Shown piece by piece: positions 25,244-35,030 of a DNA stretch of 64,000 bases. The number at the start of each line of letters is the position of its first letter. Position 1 is the stretch's first letter. The translations under genes and the position numbers were made by a program. Under the pieces are notes generated by a model, which was given only the letters and a program-made list of their open reading frames with translations, was not told where the DNA came from and searched no databases. Source of the stretch: Siderastrea siderea (lineage: Eukaryota; Cnidaria; Anthozoa; Scleractinia; Rhizangiidae); contig OZ034970.1 in the NCBI GenBank assembly GCA_964030785.1, positions 35,839,943 to 35,903,942 of the forward strand. Reading direction: 5' to 3'.

Positions 25244-26406
25244 ATGGCAGACGTAATTCGCAACACTCCTCCGACGTTTTTTGCCGACTTTCTGTTTTCC
25301 GAGGAAGAAGAATTAATTTTTCACGACTGTATTGACGATTTTGTTTTAATTTCATGTTCCTGTATTTTCTGTCGGCGGAATTTGGCAAAAATATGCAGCT
25401 ATTTTGAAGATACGTTTCCTCGATATCATGGCAACGTCTTCAGAAGCCGTTTTCGCCTGTCCCCCTCGACATTTGAGATGCTCTGCCAGTTGCTCCGAGT
25501 GAGCACTTTCCAAAGGAAAATTCATTCGGGAGGCCTCGTATAGACCCCCATAAGCAAATTGCCATAGGGCTGTGGGCGTTAGCCAACCAAGATTAAGCTC
25601 GAGAGAAATTTCAGACAGGTTCAACGTTTCGTTGTCCAGTGTGTCTCACTGTTTGCGACGCGTCACGAAAGCACTTGTGGACGTTCGCTGTGACCTTATC
25701 CATTGGCCGAGAGGTAAGACGCTTTTTTGTTGGACTGCATAAATGTGGTAACAAAGAAGAGTGAAACTACAGAGTGAAAAATTGCATGTTAAAATTGTTT
25801 GAATACCATTAAAATACGATGCCATAAGCCAAAGTACTTTTTGTTGGTTTCCCGCTAATATCGTGTAGGGATGAATATGCATGGTAATTTCTATTAAATT
25901 GCTCTCACGAGCGAGAAAATGTTTTGTAAACATTTGTCATAATTTGGCAGGTCAGTGCTCACAGTTTCAATGTATCATCAATTTTCAATGTATCAATTTT
26001 TGGTGACCCTTCTGGGTGACACTAGATACACGGATAAGAAGTGGATGCATGAACTCTCCGACACTCTTTACTTCAACTGTACTATTTATGCTGAGAAAGT
26101 GACTTTCTGGGTTATGTTCTGAGTCAGTGGACTTTTTGGGGGTCTGAGGAAATCAAATGTGTAGTAGAATATTGTGTGTTCATCACAGCATACCACTAGA
26201 TTTCCAGCAATTGTCAAATTAAGGTTACAAATTTCATGTTTTGTTTTAGGGCACACGCTGTAGAAATAACTGAGGGTTTTGAACAGATAAGTGGGTTTCC
26301 GCGGGTCATTGGGGCCATTGATGGATGCCACATTCTGGTCAGGACGCCATCCAAGTACCCTCAATCGTACCTAAATCGCTTGAGAAGTCATTCAATAATT
26401 CTTCAG
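25244..26406 (+). pseudogene. HARBI1/Harbinger-type DDE transposase relic with intron
   Basis: The first exon (25244 to about 25713) begins MADVIRNTPPTFFADF and includes RSRFRLSPSTFEMLCQLL, the helical N-terminal part of HARBI1-like nucleases. It continues in a second frame with RIDPHKQIAIGLWALANQ and in a third with REISDRFNVSLSSVSHCLRR, so two indels have broken it. It ends at a donor GAG/GTAAGA. A second exon (26249-26406), between an acceptor TGTTTTAG and a donor CAG/GTATTG, encodes GFPRVIGAIDGCHI, which carries the first catalytic aspartate of the DDE fold, and YLNRLRSHSIILQ. The later catalytic part was not found. It is either a dead transposon copy or an old domesticated gene. Confidence 0.7.
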
Positions 26407-27057
26407 GTATTGCCCTGTTCTGGCTAAATAAGTGCCTTGTTTCTACAACATATAGTAATAAAAAGCTTCACCACAAAATGAGAATTAACACCCCGTTTAC
26501 ACCAACTTGAATATTTTTAAAAACAGCTAGTTATTTTGTGAGAGTACAACAGAATAAATAACAAAAATACAGTCAAATCTCAGGTGTACCAACTGTGGTG
26601 TGCTAGAAGTTCGACAATCAAAAAAAGTTTAGTTGTTAAATATGTAAATGGCAGTCCACTGTACATTGTATTGCACGAAAAAAAACCTAAATTTTAGCAG
26701 ACAGTACTTATGTAAAGCCCCATAGTTCCCTCCACCACATTTACCATAAAGAATACCTGCATGCACATTCATAAGGGTGTCTGTTTGATACAAATTTCAG
26801 TGCCTTGAAATAAAATAACAAATAATTAAAAAAATAAACAGTCAGTGAGAAATGATTACAGCTAATTAAAACAGGCATCTACAAGTGGTTCCTTAAGTAA
26901 TGTGAGGCTGGCAAAGAAATAGCATTGTATTGTTAATATGAGGCGTAGAAGTGTATCAGCAGTGTCATAATATTGTATAGGTGTGCTTAAAATAAGATTG
27001 TGAACTTTAATTTACTGAATCCAAGTTTGAATCTCAATAGGGAACATGTGATCATAG

Positions 27058-27140
27058 GGTGCGTTTCTTTGGGAGAATCCGAAAACGGATTTGTGATCCG
27101 AGATCATATGGATTCTTCGACGCCAAAGAAACGCAAAATC
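27058..27140. repeat. GGGTGCGTTTCTTTGG-type terminal sequence
   Basis: GGTGCGTTTCTTTGGGAGAA with nearby CGCCAAAGAAACGCAAAATC and repeats of AATCCGAAAA/CGGATT form an imperfect hairpin. Ends of this form occur on PIF/Harbinger elements. The matching partner end was not found, so its link to the transposase relic is unproven. Confidence 0.35.
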
Positions 27141-27282
27141 CGAAAAAGGATTATTTTGTCATGACAAGACAGTAGTAAAGGACGCTCATCTGGCAGCTAA
27201 TGCTGGCTTCTGATTGGTCGAGAGCATAAGGCCTGTGATTGGTTGTTAGGTTGCCCCTAGTAATGGAAACCACGGACCATAA

Positions 27283-27477
27283 GGATCGTGGGCTCAACCG
27301 GAAGTCACATGACCGGAAATGACGTCATGGGAACCGGAAGTCACGTGATTTGGGATGGGAAACCGCTGACCAGTTGGAAAAAAGGATCGTAGGCTCAGGG
27401 AACCGGAAGTCACGTGATTTGGAATGGGAAACCGCTGACCAGTAGGAAAAAGGGATCGTGGGCTCAGGATGGGGAAA
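27283..27477. repeat. About 69-bp tandem repeat
   Basis: Two full units and one partial unit contain GGAACCGGAAGTCACGTGAT, GGGAAACCGCTGACCAGT and GGATCGTGGGCTCAGG. It sits at the outer edge of the viral element and might be part of its terminal region, which is inference. Confidence 0.55.
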
Positions 27478-27639
27478 AACCGCTGAGGAAGGCGGGCTCA
27501 AAGTCCAAAGTCCAATTTTGCCATCGGGGGAGGTCCTTTACCGAAAGAAAAGATGCCGATGTTGGAAAAAATGTTTTAATGGCAGACATTTTTGAACAGC
27601 TCAACAAGTCATTTAATGATAATCCATGGCATGCAGATG

Positions 27640-27730
27640 ATGAGAGTGCCATTTCGCTCAGAAGGATTCACGGTCGTGGAAATGTGGGAAAGCGATTGGA
27701 GACGGTTGAGAGCAGCAGTGGCAGCCTCCA
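27640..27730 (+). pseudogene. Fragment of a second Polinton-type polymerase B, opposite orientation
   Basis: A plus-strand frame reads EGFTVVEMWESDWRRLR, matching QGYTVVEIWECDWTRLK at residues 648-664 of the minus-strand polymerase at 28510-31275. Polymerase homology is lost on both sides. With the fragment at 28335-28385 it indicates remains of a second, inverted polymerase copy just outside the main one. Confidence 0.45.
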
Positions 27731-27929
27731 ACAAACTGGTGGTGGTGTCTTGGCTGAGGCTGAGACTGAGGGCGGCTTTGTCCCGCATGGGGGCTTGGAT
27801 CCAAGGTCTATGTTACGTGGGTGTTGGAATTACAGGAAGGTGTTAATTGATGGACTCTGACCTTCATCAAAGCAGTGCAATCGTGGGATCCCGTAATCTC
27901 GTGTTGGAAAACATGTCAATACAACCCTT

Positions 27930-28345
27930 TTCCGGAGTGTTCCTATTAACGAGTTCCTTTTGATAATATGAGTGTTCCCTTTAATGAGTTCCTTTTGATG
28001 AGTGTTCCTATTCCATGATGGGTATTCCTATTAGTTCCTATTCCATGATGTAATGAGTTCCTTTTTTAATGAGTGTTCCTTTTTCAATATTCTATTTTTG
28101 ATAAGTGTTCCTATTCCACGATGAGAACCGTACCCACGACAATATCAGCAAGGACCAAATGATATATGATGGATATTCGGCATGTCTCCATGATCAACGA
28201 CGACGACATGGTCGCCTGAGGAGTGTTCCTATTAGTTCCTTTTGATATGAGTGTTCCTATTCCATGATGAGTATTCCTTTTAGTTTCATGATGAGTGTTC
28301 CTATTAATGAGTTCCTTTTGATAATATGAGTGTTCCTTTGACGTC
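27930..28345. repeat. GTTCCTATT/GAGTTCC degenerate repeat
   Basis: Phrases such as GAGTGTTCCTATT, GAGTTCCTTTTGATAATATG and CCATGATGAGTATTCC recur many times in two blocks, 27930-28110 and 28215-28345. No gene is present between the two polymerase fragments. Confidence 0.65.
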
Positions 28346-28385
28346 CCTTGCCAAGTACCAAATCATCGTAGTGGATGGAAACCAG
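28335..28385 (+). pseudogene. N-terminal fragment of a second polymerase B, opposite orientation
   Basis: The plus-strand frame SLAKYQIIVVDGNQSFHI matches SLTGYQIILVDANRSFHI at residues 81-98 of the polymerase encoded on the other strand. The match is short but contains 13 identical residues of 18. It lies 3' of the mid-gene fragment at 27640-27730, so the second copy is scrambled as well as broken. Confidence 0.55.
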
Positions 28386-28509
28386 TCTTTTCATATACCA
28401 CGTTTGGATCAGGTATTCTACGAAGAGGAGGAGGCAAGCAGCGTCGTGAGCGTGACATGGTGTACTCTTAGGAAAGGACTTCCGGTCCCGATGAAGCCAC
28501 ACCCGTCTC

Positions 28510-31275
28510 TCATAGGTATCCATAAGGAAAAGTCTGGAACGTAACGGGATCTACCACTCTCTTGTCGTACACGAGCTGGTACCATTTGTAATCGGGGAAG
28601 GTGTAGAGCTGATAGGTTTTAGGATCCCGCACGATCTGGTACGTTTTGACGACTTGGGTTTGTCGCGGTTTCTGGAGCGGCTTTTGGATTTCCAGGACGT
28701 TTTGATGCATGACTTCATAATTCAATTGGGTTTTGCCTTCACTGTAGAGGCGGAATCCCCTCACTTTGCATTCGACATGCCTGTTCTTGGTTTGGTAGCC
28801 ATAATTCTTGGGACCGCCCGACACAAATTCGACAATGTAGTCGTCGTGGTCCAATTCACTTGTAAACTCGCCGAGGTAATCCCCCAAGACCGTTTGGGCA
28901 TTTCGGGGACGTTTGGGCATTTCGTCTTGCACACACGTTGCACAGAGGGGAAAGGTGAGTTTTCCCTCATGGCGGTAAGGCAGTACGGGATGGTAGAGGT
29001 GACGTGGAGGCAGGACTTTGCATTGGATCAAGCCAAAGTACTGATGGATGTCGGTGTGACCCGGGTGGGAGATGAAACGAGGATGTCCTTTGGGGTAGAC
29101 ACACGTCTTGTTGACCCAAGGGTACAAGGAGGTGACATCGATGTAATGGATCTTTTGAGTGGGGGTGACATGGTGGTACAGCTTGACAGCATTGGTACGA
29201 CCTCCACAGAAAGCGTCGCGTGGATTCAGTGGTTCTGGGAAGACCAGGTTAGCCACAAACGTACGGATGTCAGGGGAGGTGTCTTTGAGACGGGTCCAAT
29301 CACATTCCCATATTTCGACTACTGTGTACCCTTGCTCTCTAAGGTGTTGGATCTTTTGTTGGGTGGTCTCGTAGACATCTTGCATGGTTCGATCATAGTG
29401 GCGCAGATGTGTTTCGTGACGGTTGGGGTAACAGCGAGTACATCCATGCCAGAAACAGCCATGAAATTCGTAGACAGTGTTTGTACTGACATCGAAACCG
29501 TCCACATGAAAGTGGGTGCCGGGGATGCGATACTCACCGGCATTGCCGGCATGTTGAATGTTCTGTAGTTGGGCACACCAGGTTAACCATTCCAGGGCCA
29601 CGTTGGACTGATTGACTCTGTTCTTCCAACCACAGACGGGTTCACTGGCAATACTGTTAGGGATCATGCGGTTCATGCGTAAATCCCGGTTACAGGCAGA
29701 AGCAATGGTGATGTGGTCGAAGGGATTGAAGCCCGCCAGGGTTTCAAACAACCGTTTGAAAGTCAAACATCCTTCTTTCAAGAGCCGTACATCTGATTTG
29801 CAGTACTCAACCAATTCTTTTTGGAAGTCAAAGACCTTATCGCGTTGCTCTTGATGCCACTTTTCCAAGGCTTGCTTGCCTTCGGGAGACATGGTTTCAG
29901 GCATGTAGTAATCGAGGGCCGGGATGGGTCCCACGTAGTTTTGATGCTCGGGGATATTGAACTTGTGTGGGAAGTAACCTTTGCAGAGTTCTGTCAATCC
30001 AAAGGTTTTGGGAAAGGCGGACAGAGGCATCTGGAAAAAGCTGAGAGAATCGATGAATCGGATACGATCGTGTTTGACTTCCAAGAGTTTACACCCGTTC
30101 CGGAGCTGCTCGACGATCCGGTTGTCGCCATAGTATTGATGAATCACAAAGTAACCATCGTATCCTTGGAAATTATGAGCTAAGACATTGACTTGTCTAG
30201 TGTCATTGCTTGTCAAGGTATCCAGCCATTCCAGGAAATCGCGGAGACAATGCCCACCCAGGAACCGAACGGGACGATCGTCGTTTTCGGTTTCGGCCAC
30301 GACGAGATTGGCGATGTGCTGCTCGTGGGGTTGCATGGCCTCAATGTCAAAAAACACGTGAAGGGGCGGGCTATCTTCGTCGTCGTCCATCTCGTTGGCT
30401 TGTAAGGTTGGAAGGTCTGCGGCCGCTCCTCGTTTAGCACGAGGACCTCCTTGACGTTTCCTCTTTCTCTTCTTTTCTTGAGGCTTGGGGGCTCTTTGAA
30501 TAAAACAACGATGGGTTTCACCGTCCACGTATTCGAGGCAGGAAGGGCAGTCTAGGTAATGACAGCGGTGTCTTTCAATCTTGTCTAATCCTACTTCCTG
30601 TTTACGACAGTTAGGACAGCGACGGCGATGAAAGCAGATGGTGGACAGTGGGTTGCTGGCGGGTTTGCCCGCGTAGTCCTTGACGAGATGCATTTGGAAA
30701 CAAGTGTCTCCAAAAAAGTCCCGATGACATTGTTGGCAACGTTGTGTGGCTTTCTGGCCTCTTGGGTACGCTACCTGGAAATCGGGACACTCTTTTTGAC
30801 GACAGGCCCCGCATTGCTTTTTCTTGTTGCATCGATGCTTTTCCTCATGGTCATAGGGTTTCCAACAGTGAGCACATACATAACTGGACCCGAAAAACCC
30901 CGGTAAACGAGTAATGACATTGTAATGGCCATGGTGGTGCAACAGGATCAATTGTTTGTCTTGGGTGCCTCCAAACGTGGTAATGTGGAATGAGCGATTA
31001 GCATCCACCAGGATGATTTGATAGCCGGTCAGGGACGGGGCGGCACTGAACTTGGTCAAGGCATCGTAGCTGCAAGGGCCCAAGGGCACCTTGGCTTCAT
31101 GGTGGAGCTCTAGAGCCAGGGTTCTCTGCAGTGGGCCCTCCCCTCGCTGAATGGCTCTCTGTTTCGGGTGTTGGTCCACTCTGGCTTTAGCAGTGACGAG
31201 GGCTCTGGCACGACAGAGTTCATCGTTATTTTTAATGTGGATGACTGAGTTTTTCTTGGCCGTTAACATTTCCAT
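28510..31275 (-). pseudogene. Protein-primed DNA polymerase B of a Polinton/Maverick, internally deleted
   Basis: The frame of 921 codons carries a Cys/His-rich region (residues 134-257), the 3'-5' exonuclease motifs FDIEA (D310, E312), HNFQGYD (368-373) and YCKSD (491-495), a family-typical insert with HVDGFDVSTNTVYEFHGCFW (590-609), and palm motif A DVTSLYP (713-719). After about residue 782 the text jumps directly to LGDYLGEFTSEL and the normal C-terminus ending YPYGY-like (FPYGYL). The palm part that should hold motif B and the catalytic motif C is absent, so an in-frame internal deletion has removed the active site. The known role of this family is protein-primed replication of the linear element. 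It shares its frame with the segment at 31303-31971 across a single TGA. Confidence 0.93.
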
Positions 31276-31302
31276 GGTAGGATGGCTGGGTTTGTTCTGG
31301 CG

Positions 31303-31971
31303 TCATCTGCCGGTTCCCTGAGGGGCATGATGGACTTGAGTGATGGATAATTGAAACGAATCGTCCATTTCAAATTGTTCATTGCTGTTCAAGGCTTGGG
31401 ACAAGCGATCGAACAGGGCCTCCAAACGTTCACCTCCTTCACGCCATTCTCCGGCTCGTAATCCCCAGCCCTGGAAGTTATTATGGAGGCGGTTTGAACC
31501 GATCGTGAAGTAGAGGCGATCTTGATCGTGCAGGTCGGGAGTCGTGGCCAACACTTGATTCACCGCTCGATGTAAGCCATCTCGTAGGGCTCGACTGATA
31601 TTTTCATTGCCAATGAAGTTCCCCCTTTGGCGTAAACGGGTATTGAAATGACGTTCGCGCACTCCCAGACGGCTGCTCAAACGGTCGACATAGGGTTTGA
31701 GTTCAAACTCGAAGGCGCCCTCCGCACTGGCATCCAGACCTCCTGCTCCACTTTGTTGAAGGAGGTGGGTTTGAAATTGATGCTGGCGTTCGAAACGATC
31801 CAACGCCTCTTGACAGACTTCATCCTCGTCACGGCAAGCCATCTCTTCAGGAGATAACAGGTTTGTCTCTTCTTCGTTCTCAGAGTCCGAGGTGTTCAGG
31901 CCTAGCAATTCTAGCACCTCATGGTGGCCGAGGCCACTTGGCCCCGCTTCATCGTCTTGGCGAGAGGACAT
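31303..31971 (-). pseudogene. N-terminal segment of the Polinton polymerase gene, cut off by TGA
   Basis: It encodes 222 residues: an acidic N-terminus, then RLYFTIGSNRLHNNFQGWG and LNSNEQFEMDDSFQLSI. This block normally precedes or is fused to PolB in Polintons. Its stop TGA (31303-31305) is in exactly the same frame as the polymerase, with nine sense codons between that stop and the polymerase ATG at 31275. I read the two as one gene interrupted by a nonsense change. The alternative is two separately started proteins, since an ATG follows closely. A TATA box lies 34 bases upstream of its ATG. Confidence 0.75.
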
Positions 31972-32004
31972 GATCAGATGAACTCGCTGGAGGTCGGTGC
32001 TTGA

Positions 32005-32012
32005 CTTTTATA
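32005..32012 (-). promoter_or_regulatory. TATA box for the polymerase gene
   Basis: TATAAAAG on the minus strand, 34 bases before the ATG at 31971. It forms a divergent pair with the TATA box at 32122. Confidence 0.65.
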
Positions 32013-32121
32013 GGGAAAAGAGTCATCCCTCGCAAAGTATTGTGGGGCGGCGAGGGTGGGGGGACCCCCCTCCCCCCTCCTTAGATGGACCATCAGGCTT
32101 TGCGGGAATGATCCCAGAGAC

Positions 32122-32128
32122 TATAAAA
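32122..32128 (+). promoter_or_regulatory. TATA box for the plus-strand gene
   Basis: TATAAAA lies 32 bases before the ATG at 32160. The 110 bases between the two TATA boxes are G/C-rich and form a compact bidirectional promoter region. Confidence 0.65.
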
Positions 32129-32159
32129 CAGATCGAACCTCGAGGTGAGTCATCTCAAC

Positions 32160-33520
32160 ATGGCCTCTTGTCAAGAAAAGCTGTTGAAAGAATTCGAAGA
32201 GTTTGAGCTGAATTTAGAAGTGGAAGACATCTTGAAGAAATGAAGGAGGAGTGTGTGCTCGATCCAGGTGTCGTGGAGTTTGGAGAAAAACTGAAGGAGA
32301 GAGAAAGCCAGAAACAGGCGGCCCAGGCGGTACGCGAGCTCGAAGTGGAAGAAAAGTGGTCACCCGGTCATTACCCCCAGTTAACGACAGACTGGTTTAT
32401 AGAGGGGCTTGACTACTGCTGCGGCTACTGGCGCTACCAATTCAAGCGCCCTCTGACACCCCCGCCAGTACCGCCACCATCGCCCGATGCCTCCACGCCG
32501 CTGCAGCAACCGTCGCAGACCCCCAGCCAACTACCGGAAAAGCGACGATGATGTTGCCCCCCACGACAACGACGACGACTATGACCCCCACGACGACGCG
32601 GACGATGACGTTGACTACGAACTGGCAGACCTCAGGGCTAAACAAGCACGGCGAGAGGCCTCCCAAGTCAGGTACCGGGTCAGACATCCCGACCGAGTAG
32701 CCGCCTCGCAAGAACGGTATCTGGCGAAACGTAAGAGCAAGGCACACAACATGAGGGCCAAATGTAAACGGTACCGGGTCGAACAAGCAGAGAAAGTGGC
32801 CGCCTACAAAAAATGGTACCGAGAAACGCATCGAGACTTCATAGCGGAGAGCAAAAAGCGCTACCGGGAAGAAAATCGAGCCCGCGGAGAGCAAAAAGCG
32901 CTATCGGGAAAGGTATCCAGACCGCGTGGCGGAGTCCTATAAGCGCTACCGGGAAAAAAATCGAGCCCGCATGGCGGAGGCCTAAAAGCGCTACCAGGAA
33001 AGACATCCAGACCGCGTGGTGGAGACCCAAAAGCGTTACAATGAAAAGCGTCGGGAACAGTACCAAAAGCATGTGGCGAACAATGAAAAAAAGAGAGCTC
33101 GAGAGAAATTGAATGCATTAGGACCTTTGAAACTGACCATTTCACTCGTGGATTATTTGAAATCGCCTTCGGGGCACACACCTGTGACGACGTATGTCAG
33201 AGCATTTTGTGACTCGCTCGAATCTGCGGATACGAACGAATCGCCCGCAGAGTCCTTGTTCAACCCCTTGAGGGGGACTCTCATACTCTGATTGATTTGG
33301 ATTCGGGGGCCATCCAGGTCATAGAACCCCCTGAATGTGACTTGGACGACCTTTCGTTTTGCAAGACATGTCACCCGACGATTGGCAGCAGGTCATGGAC
33401 GATGTCGAGGAGTCTTCCTTTGATTTGGAACCATTGCTGCCCCCTGATGGCATTGTTGATTTGTTCGAGGACATGTCGCCCGACGAGGGCGTCGATTTGA
33501 TGTATGATTTGGTGTCTTAA
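32160..33520 (+). pseudogene. Viral protein with basic 15-residue repeats and acidic tail, frameshifted
   Basis: This is the only plus-strand gene of the element. It starts MASCQEKLLKEFEEFELNLE but hits a stop at 32241; an overlapping ATGA opens a 103-codon frame (32240-32551) containing HYPQLTTDWFIEGLDYCCGY and a proline-rich end. From 32487 another frame carries an acidic DDD stretch and then basic helical repeats of 15 residues (pattern KKRYREKNRARMAE). One repeat has lost five bases near 32885, shifting frame, and a TAA interrupts another at 32983-32985. The tail uses two further frames and is acidic (DMSPDDWQQVMDDVEESSFD). Basic repeats plus acidic tail and a position divergent from the polymerase suggest a DNA-binding regulator, which is inference. 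I do not recognise the family. Confidence 0.6.
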
Positions 33521-33524
33521 CCCT

Positions 33525-33694
33525 CGTCTCAGTATTTTGGCAGAACATTTAATCGTCTCAGTATTTTGGCAGAACATTGAATCGTCTCAGTATTTTGGCA
33601 GAACATTTAATCGTCTCAGTATTTTGGCAGAACATTTAATCGTCTCAGTATTTTGGCAGAACATTGAATCGTCTCAGTATTTTGGCAGAACATT
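33525..33694. repeat. 29-bp tandem repeat, six copies
   Basis: Units of CGTCTCAGTATTTTGGCAGA followed by ACATTTAAT begin at 33525, 33554, 33583, 33612, 33641 and 33670; the only variation is T or G in the last part. The array lies between the plus-strand gene and the convergent minus-strand cluster. Copies are contiguous with no spacers. Confidence 0.95.
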
Positions 33695-33752
33695 GTGGTA
33701 GAACTTTTTGAAGACAACTCATGAAACAAATGAGACAGTGACATTTTTCATT

Positions 33753-33758
33753 TTTATT
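33753..33758 (-). terminator. Poly(A) signal of the minus-strand gene cluster
   Basis: AATAAA on the minus strand, about 40 bases after the stop of the phospholipase gene, the last gene of the cluster. Confidence 0.5.
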
Positions 33759-33796
33759 TTTTACTCAACATGTAACGGTTTGGGGTGTCATTAAAT

Positions 33797-34153
33797 TTAC
33801 AATTTTAAACGTTTCTTGGTTTGCATGATTTTTTTGACCACTCGTTCCGTCTTGGTTTTCTTGCCGGGTAACCGATCAATGGCTTGGATCATCTTAGTAT
33901 CGGATTTCCATTTATCTTGCAAATTCTTGGCACGGCTGTAATCAATGTCATGTTGTTTAGCAATCTGGTCCAAGCGATTGATACCGGGATCCCCACGTTT
34001 CAGACGTTTGGCCAAATGCGTGCCAGGGCCCATGTACTGATAACCAGGCCAATGAAATTCCTTCCCCGTTTTAGCGATCCATTTTTGTACATCCAATGCT
34101 CCTCCTCGTTGGGTGCGTTTCCGTTTGATACCCCTTCTCCTCTTGGTGGGCAT
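33797..34153 (-). CDS. Parvovirus-VP1-like phospholipase A2 protein
   Basis: The 118-residue protein starts with a basic segment (MPTKRRRGIKRKR) followed by QRGG at 15-18. The phospholipase core has the calcium loop YMGPGT (40-45) and the helix LDQIAKQHDIDY (61-72) with the catalytic pair H68-D69 and Y72. The C-terminus is again lysine-rich. Phospholipases of this form in parvovirus VP1 act during capsid escape from endosomes, and adintovirus/Polinton elements carry equivalents, so a virion role is likely. The QRGG after the basic leader fits a site for the element's own adenain-like protease. The gene is intact and is the most promoter-distal of the late cluster. Confidence 0.85.
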   Translation of the reverse strand: MPTKRRRGIKRKRTQRGGALDVQKWIAKTGKEFHWPGYQYMGPGTHLAKRLKRGDPGINRLDQIAKQHDIDYSRAKNLQDKWKSDTKMIQAIDRLPGKKTKTERVVKKIMQTKKRLKL

Positions 34154-34305
34154 CTTTTTTAGTCACTGTCGTAATCCAATCGACGTCATAACTTTTTGCC
34201 TTGGTACCAATCTTCCCAACCGGGTAAGGGTTTCAATCGTTCCACTTCACGAGCGGGGGCTTTGCCTTTGCCTTTACCTTTGCCTTTGCCCCAAGGACTC
34301 TCAGC

Positions 34306-34818
34306 TCATTTTTTTCCCAAGGTCTTACGATGTTCTCGAATGGCTTCTAAATGCGACCGGATATCCCCTCGACTGGTGGAAGGGGCCTCTTTCTTGAGAA
34401 TGGGAATTTTACTGGTGGTGGCTGCTCCTTTGCTTTTCTTGGTTGCGGGGGCAATGGGCGGTTTGGGGCTCGACGGGCTGCCTTTTATCATGTGCTTCAA
34501 CCATTGTTCCACAGGTCCCGTCACCAAATCCCCGGCCTCTTCCCCGCCTTCTTCGCCTGGTGGGCCACCCGGAGCCCCAACCCCCACGCCTCCAGGAAAT
34601 TGACGAATGCGTTTGGTTAACTTGGTTAATTCTTGACTCAACGGTTTGGTTTGAGCATTGACCAGGGCTGGGGGCAATTGGGGGTCCGATAACAAGACAT
34701 GTTTTTTGGCAGCTAACGTAGCGGCTTTGTTCAACAAGGCATTTTCGGTGAGTTTTCCTTTATAATATTGAATGAGTTGCTCCAAGTCCTGGTGGGGAAT
34801 CATGTACACCTCGTCCAT
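34306..34818 (-). CDS. Conserved Polinton virion-type protein, 170 residues
   Basis: The ATG at 34818 sits in an ideal Kozak context (CCACCATGG) and overlaps the end of the upstream 76-residue gene. The N-terminal half (MDEVYMIPHQDLEQLIQYYK, then GKLTENALLNKAATLAAKKH) is helical. A glycine/proline-rich linker follows, with a basic C-terminal part and a final helix (LEAIREHRKTLGKK). Proteins with this start recur in Polintons beside the capsid genes, but I know no function. The gene is intact. Confidence 0.65.
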   Translation of the reverse strand: MDEVYMIPHQDLEQLIQYYKGKLTENALLNKAATLAAKKHVLLSDPQLPPALVNAQTKPLSQELTKLTKRIRQFPGGVGVGAPGGPPGEEGGEEAGDLVTGPVEQWLKHMIKGSPSSPKPPIAPATKKSKGAATTSKIPILKKEAPSTSRGDIRSHLEAIREHRKTLGKK

Positions 34819-35030
34819 GGTGGTTGACTACAGTCGGGGCAAAGTTCCCCGTCTTCCAAGGCACGACAGCTCTCACAAAGATGGGACTTTAAGATATGCA
34901 TGGTCTCTCGATACAACAGGTGATATTTATGCTTCCAATAAGAACATTCGTCTTTCCACTTGTAGGTTTCTCGATTGGCGTCTTGTAAGAGACGCATCCA
35001 CGTGGGAAGCGTTAACGAACACATAGACAT
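34800..35030 (-). CDS. Small protein with C-terminal paired CxxC motifs
   Basis: From the first ATG (35030) the product is 76 residues. It has an aromatic, charged helix (ETYKWKDECSYWKHKYHLLY) and a C-terminal zinc-binding-like pair CESC and CPDC ten residues apart. The end overlaps the start of the 170-residue gene by 19 bases. A TATAAAAAGG lies upstream at 35134-35143. Function unknown; the paired cysteines suggest a zinc ribbon (inference). Confidence 0.55.
   Translation of the reverse strand: MSMCSLTLPTWMRLLQDANRETYKWKDECSYWKHKYHLLYRETMHILKSHLCESCRALEDGELCPDCSQPPWTRCT

Noticed and set aside
27054..27140. Terminal repeat of the Polinton
   Set aside because: The form GGGTGCGTTTCTTTGG fits Harbinger ends better, and no partner is visible at the other side.
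28654..29568. 304-codon plus-strand frame
   Set aside because: It lies antisense to the polymerase, whose motifs are clear on the minus strand, and has no recognisable protein features.
30193..30437. Plus-strand frames in the polymerase region
   Set aside because: Antisense shadows of the polymerase.
33525..33694. CRISPR-like array
   Set aside because: Repeats are contiguous without spacers and the context is eukaryotic viral.
34113..34661. Several plus-strand frames of 70-135 codons
   Set aside because: They oppose the phospholipase and 170-residue genes and have no motifs.
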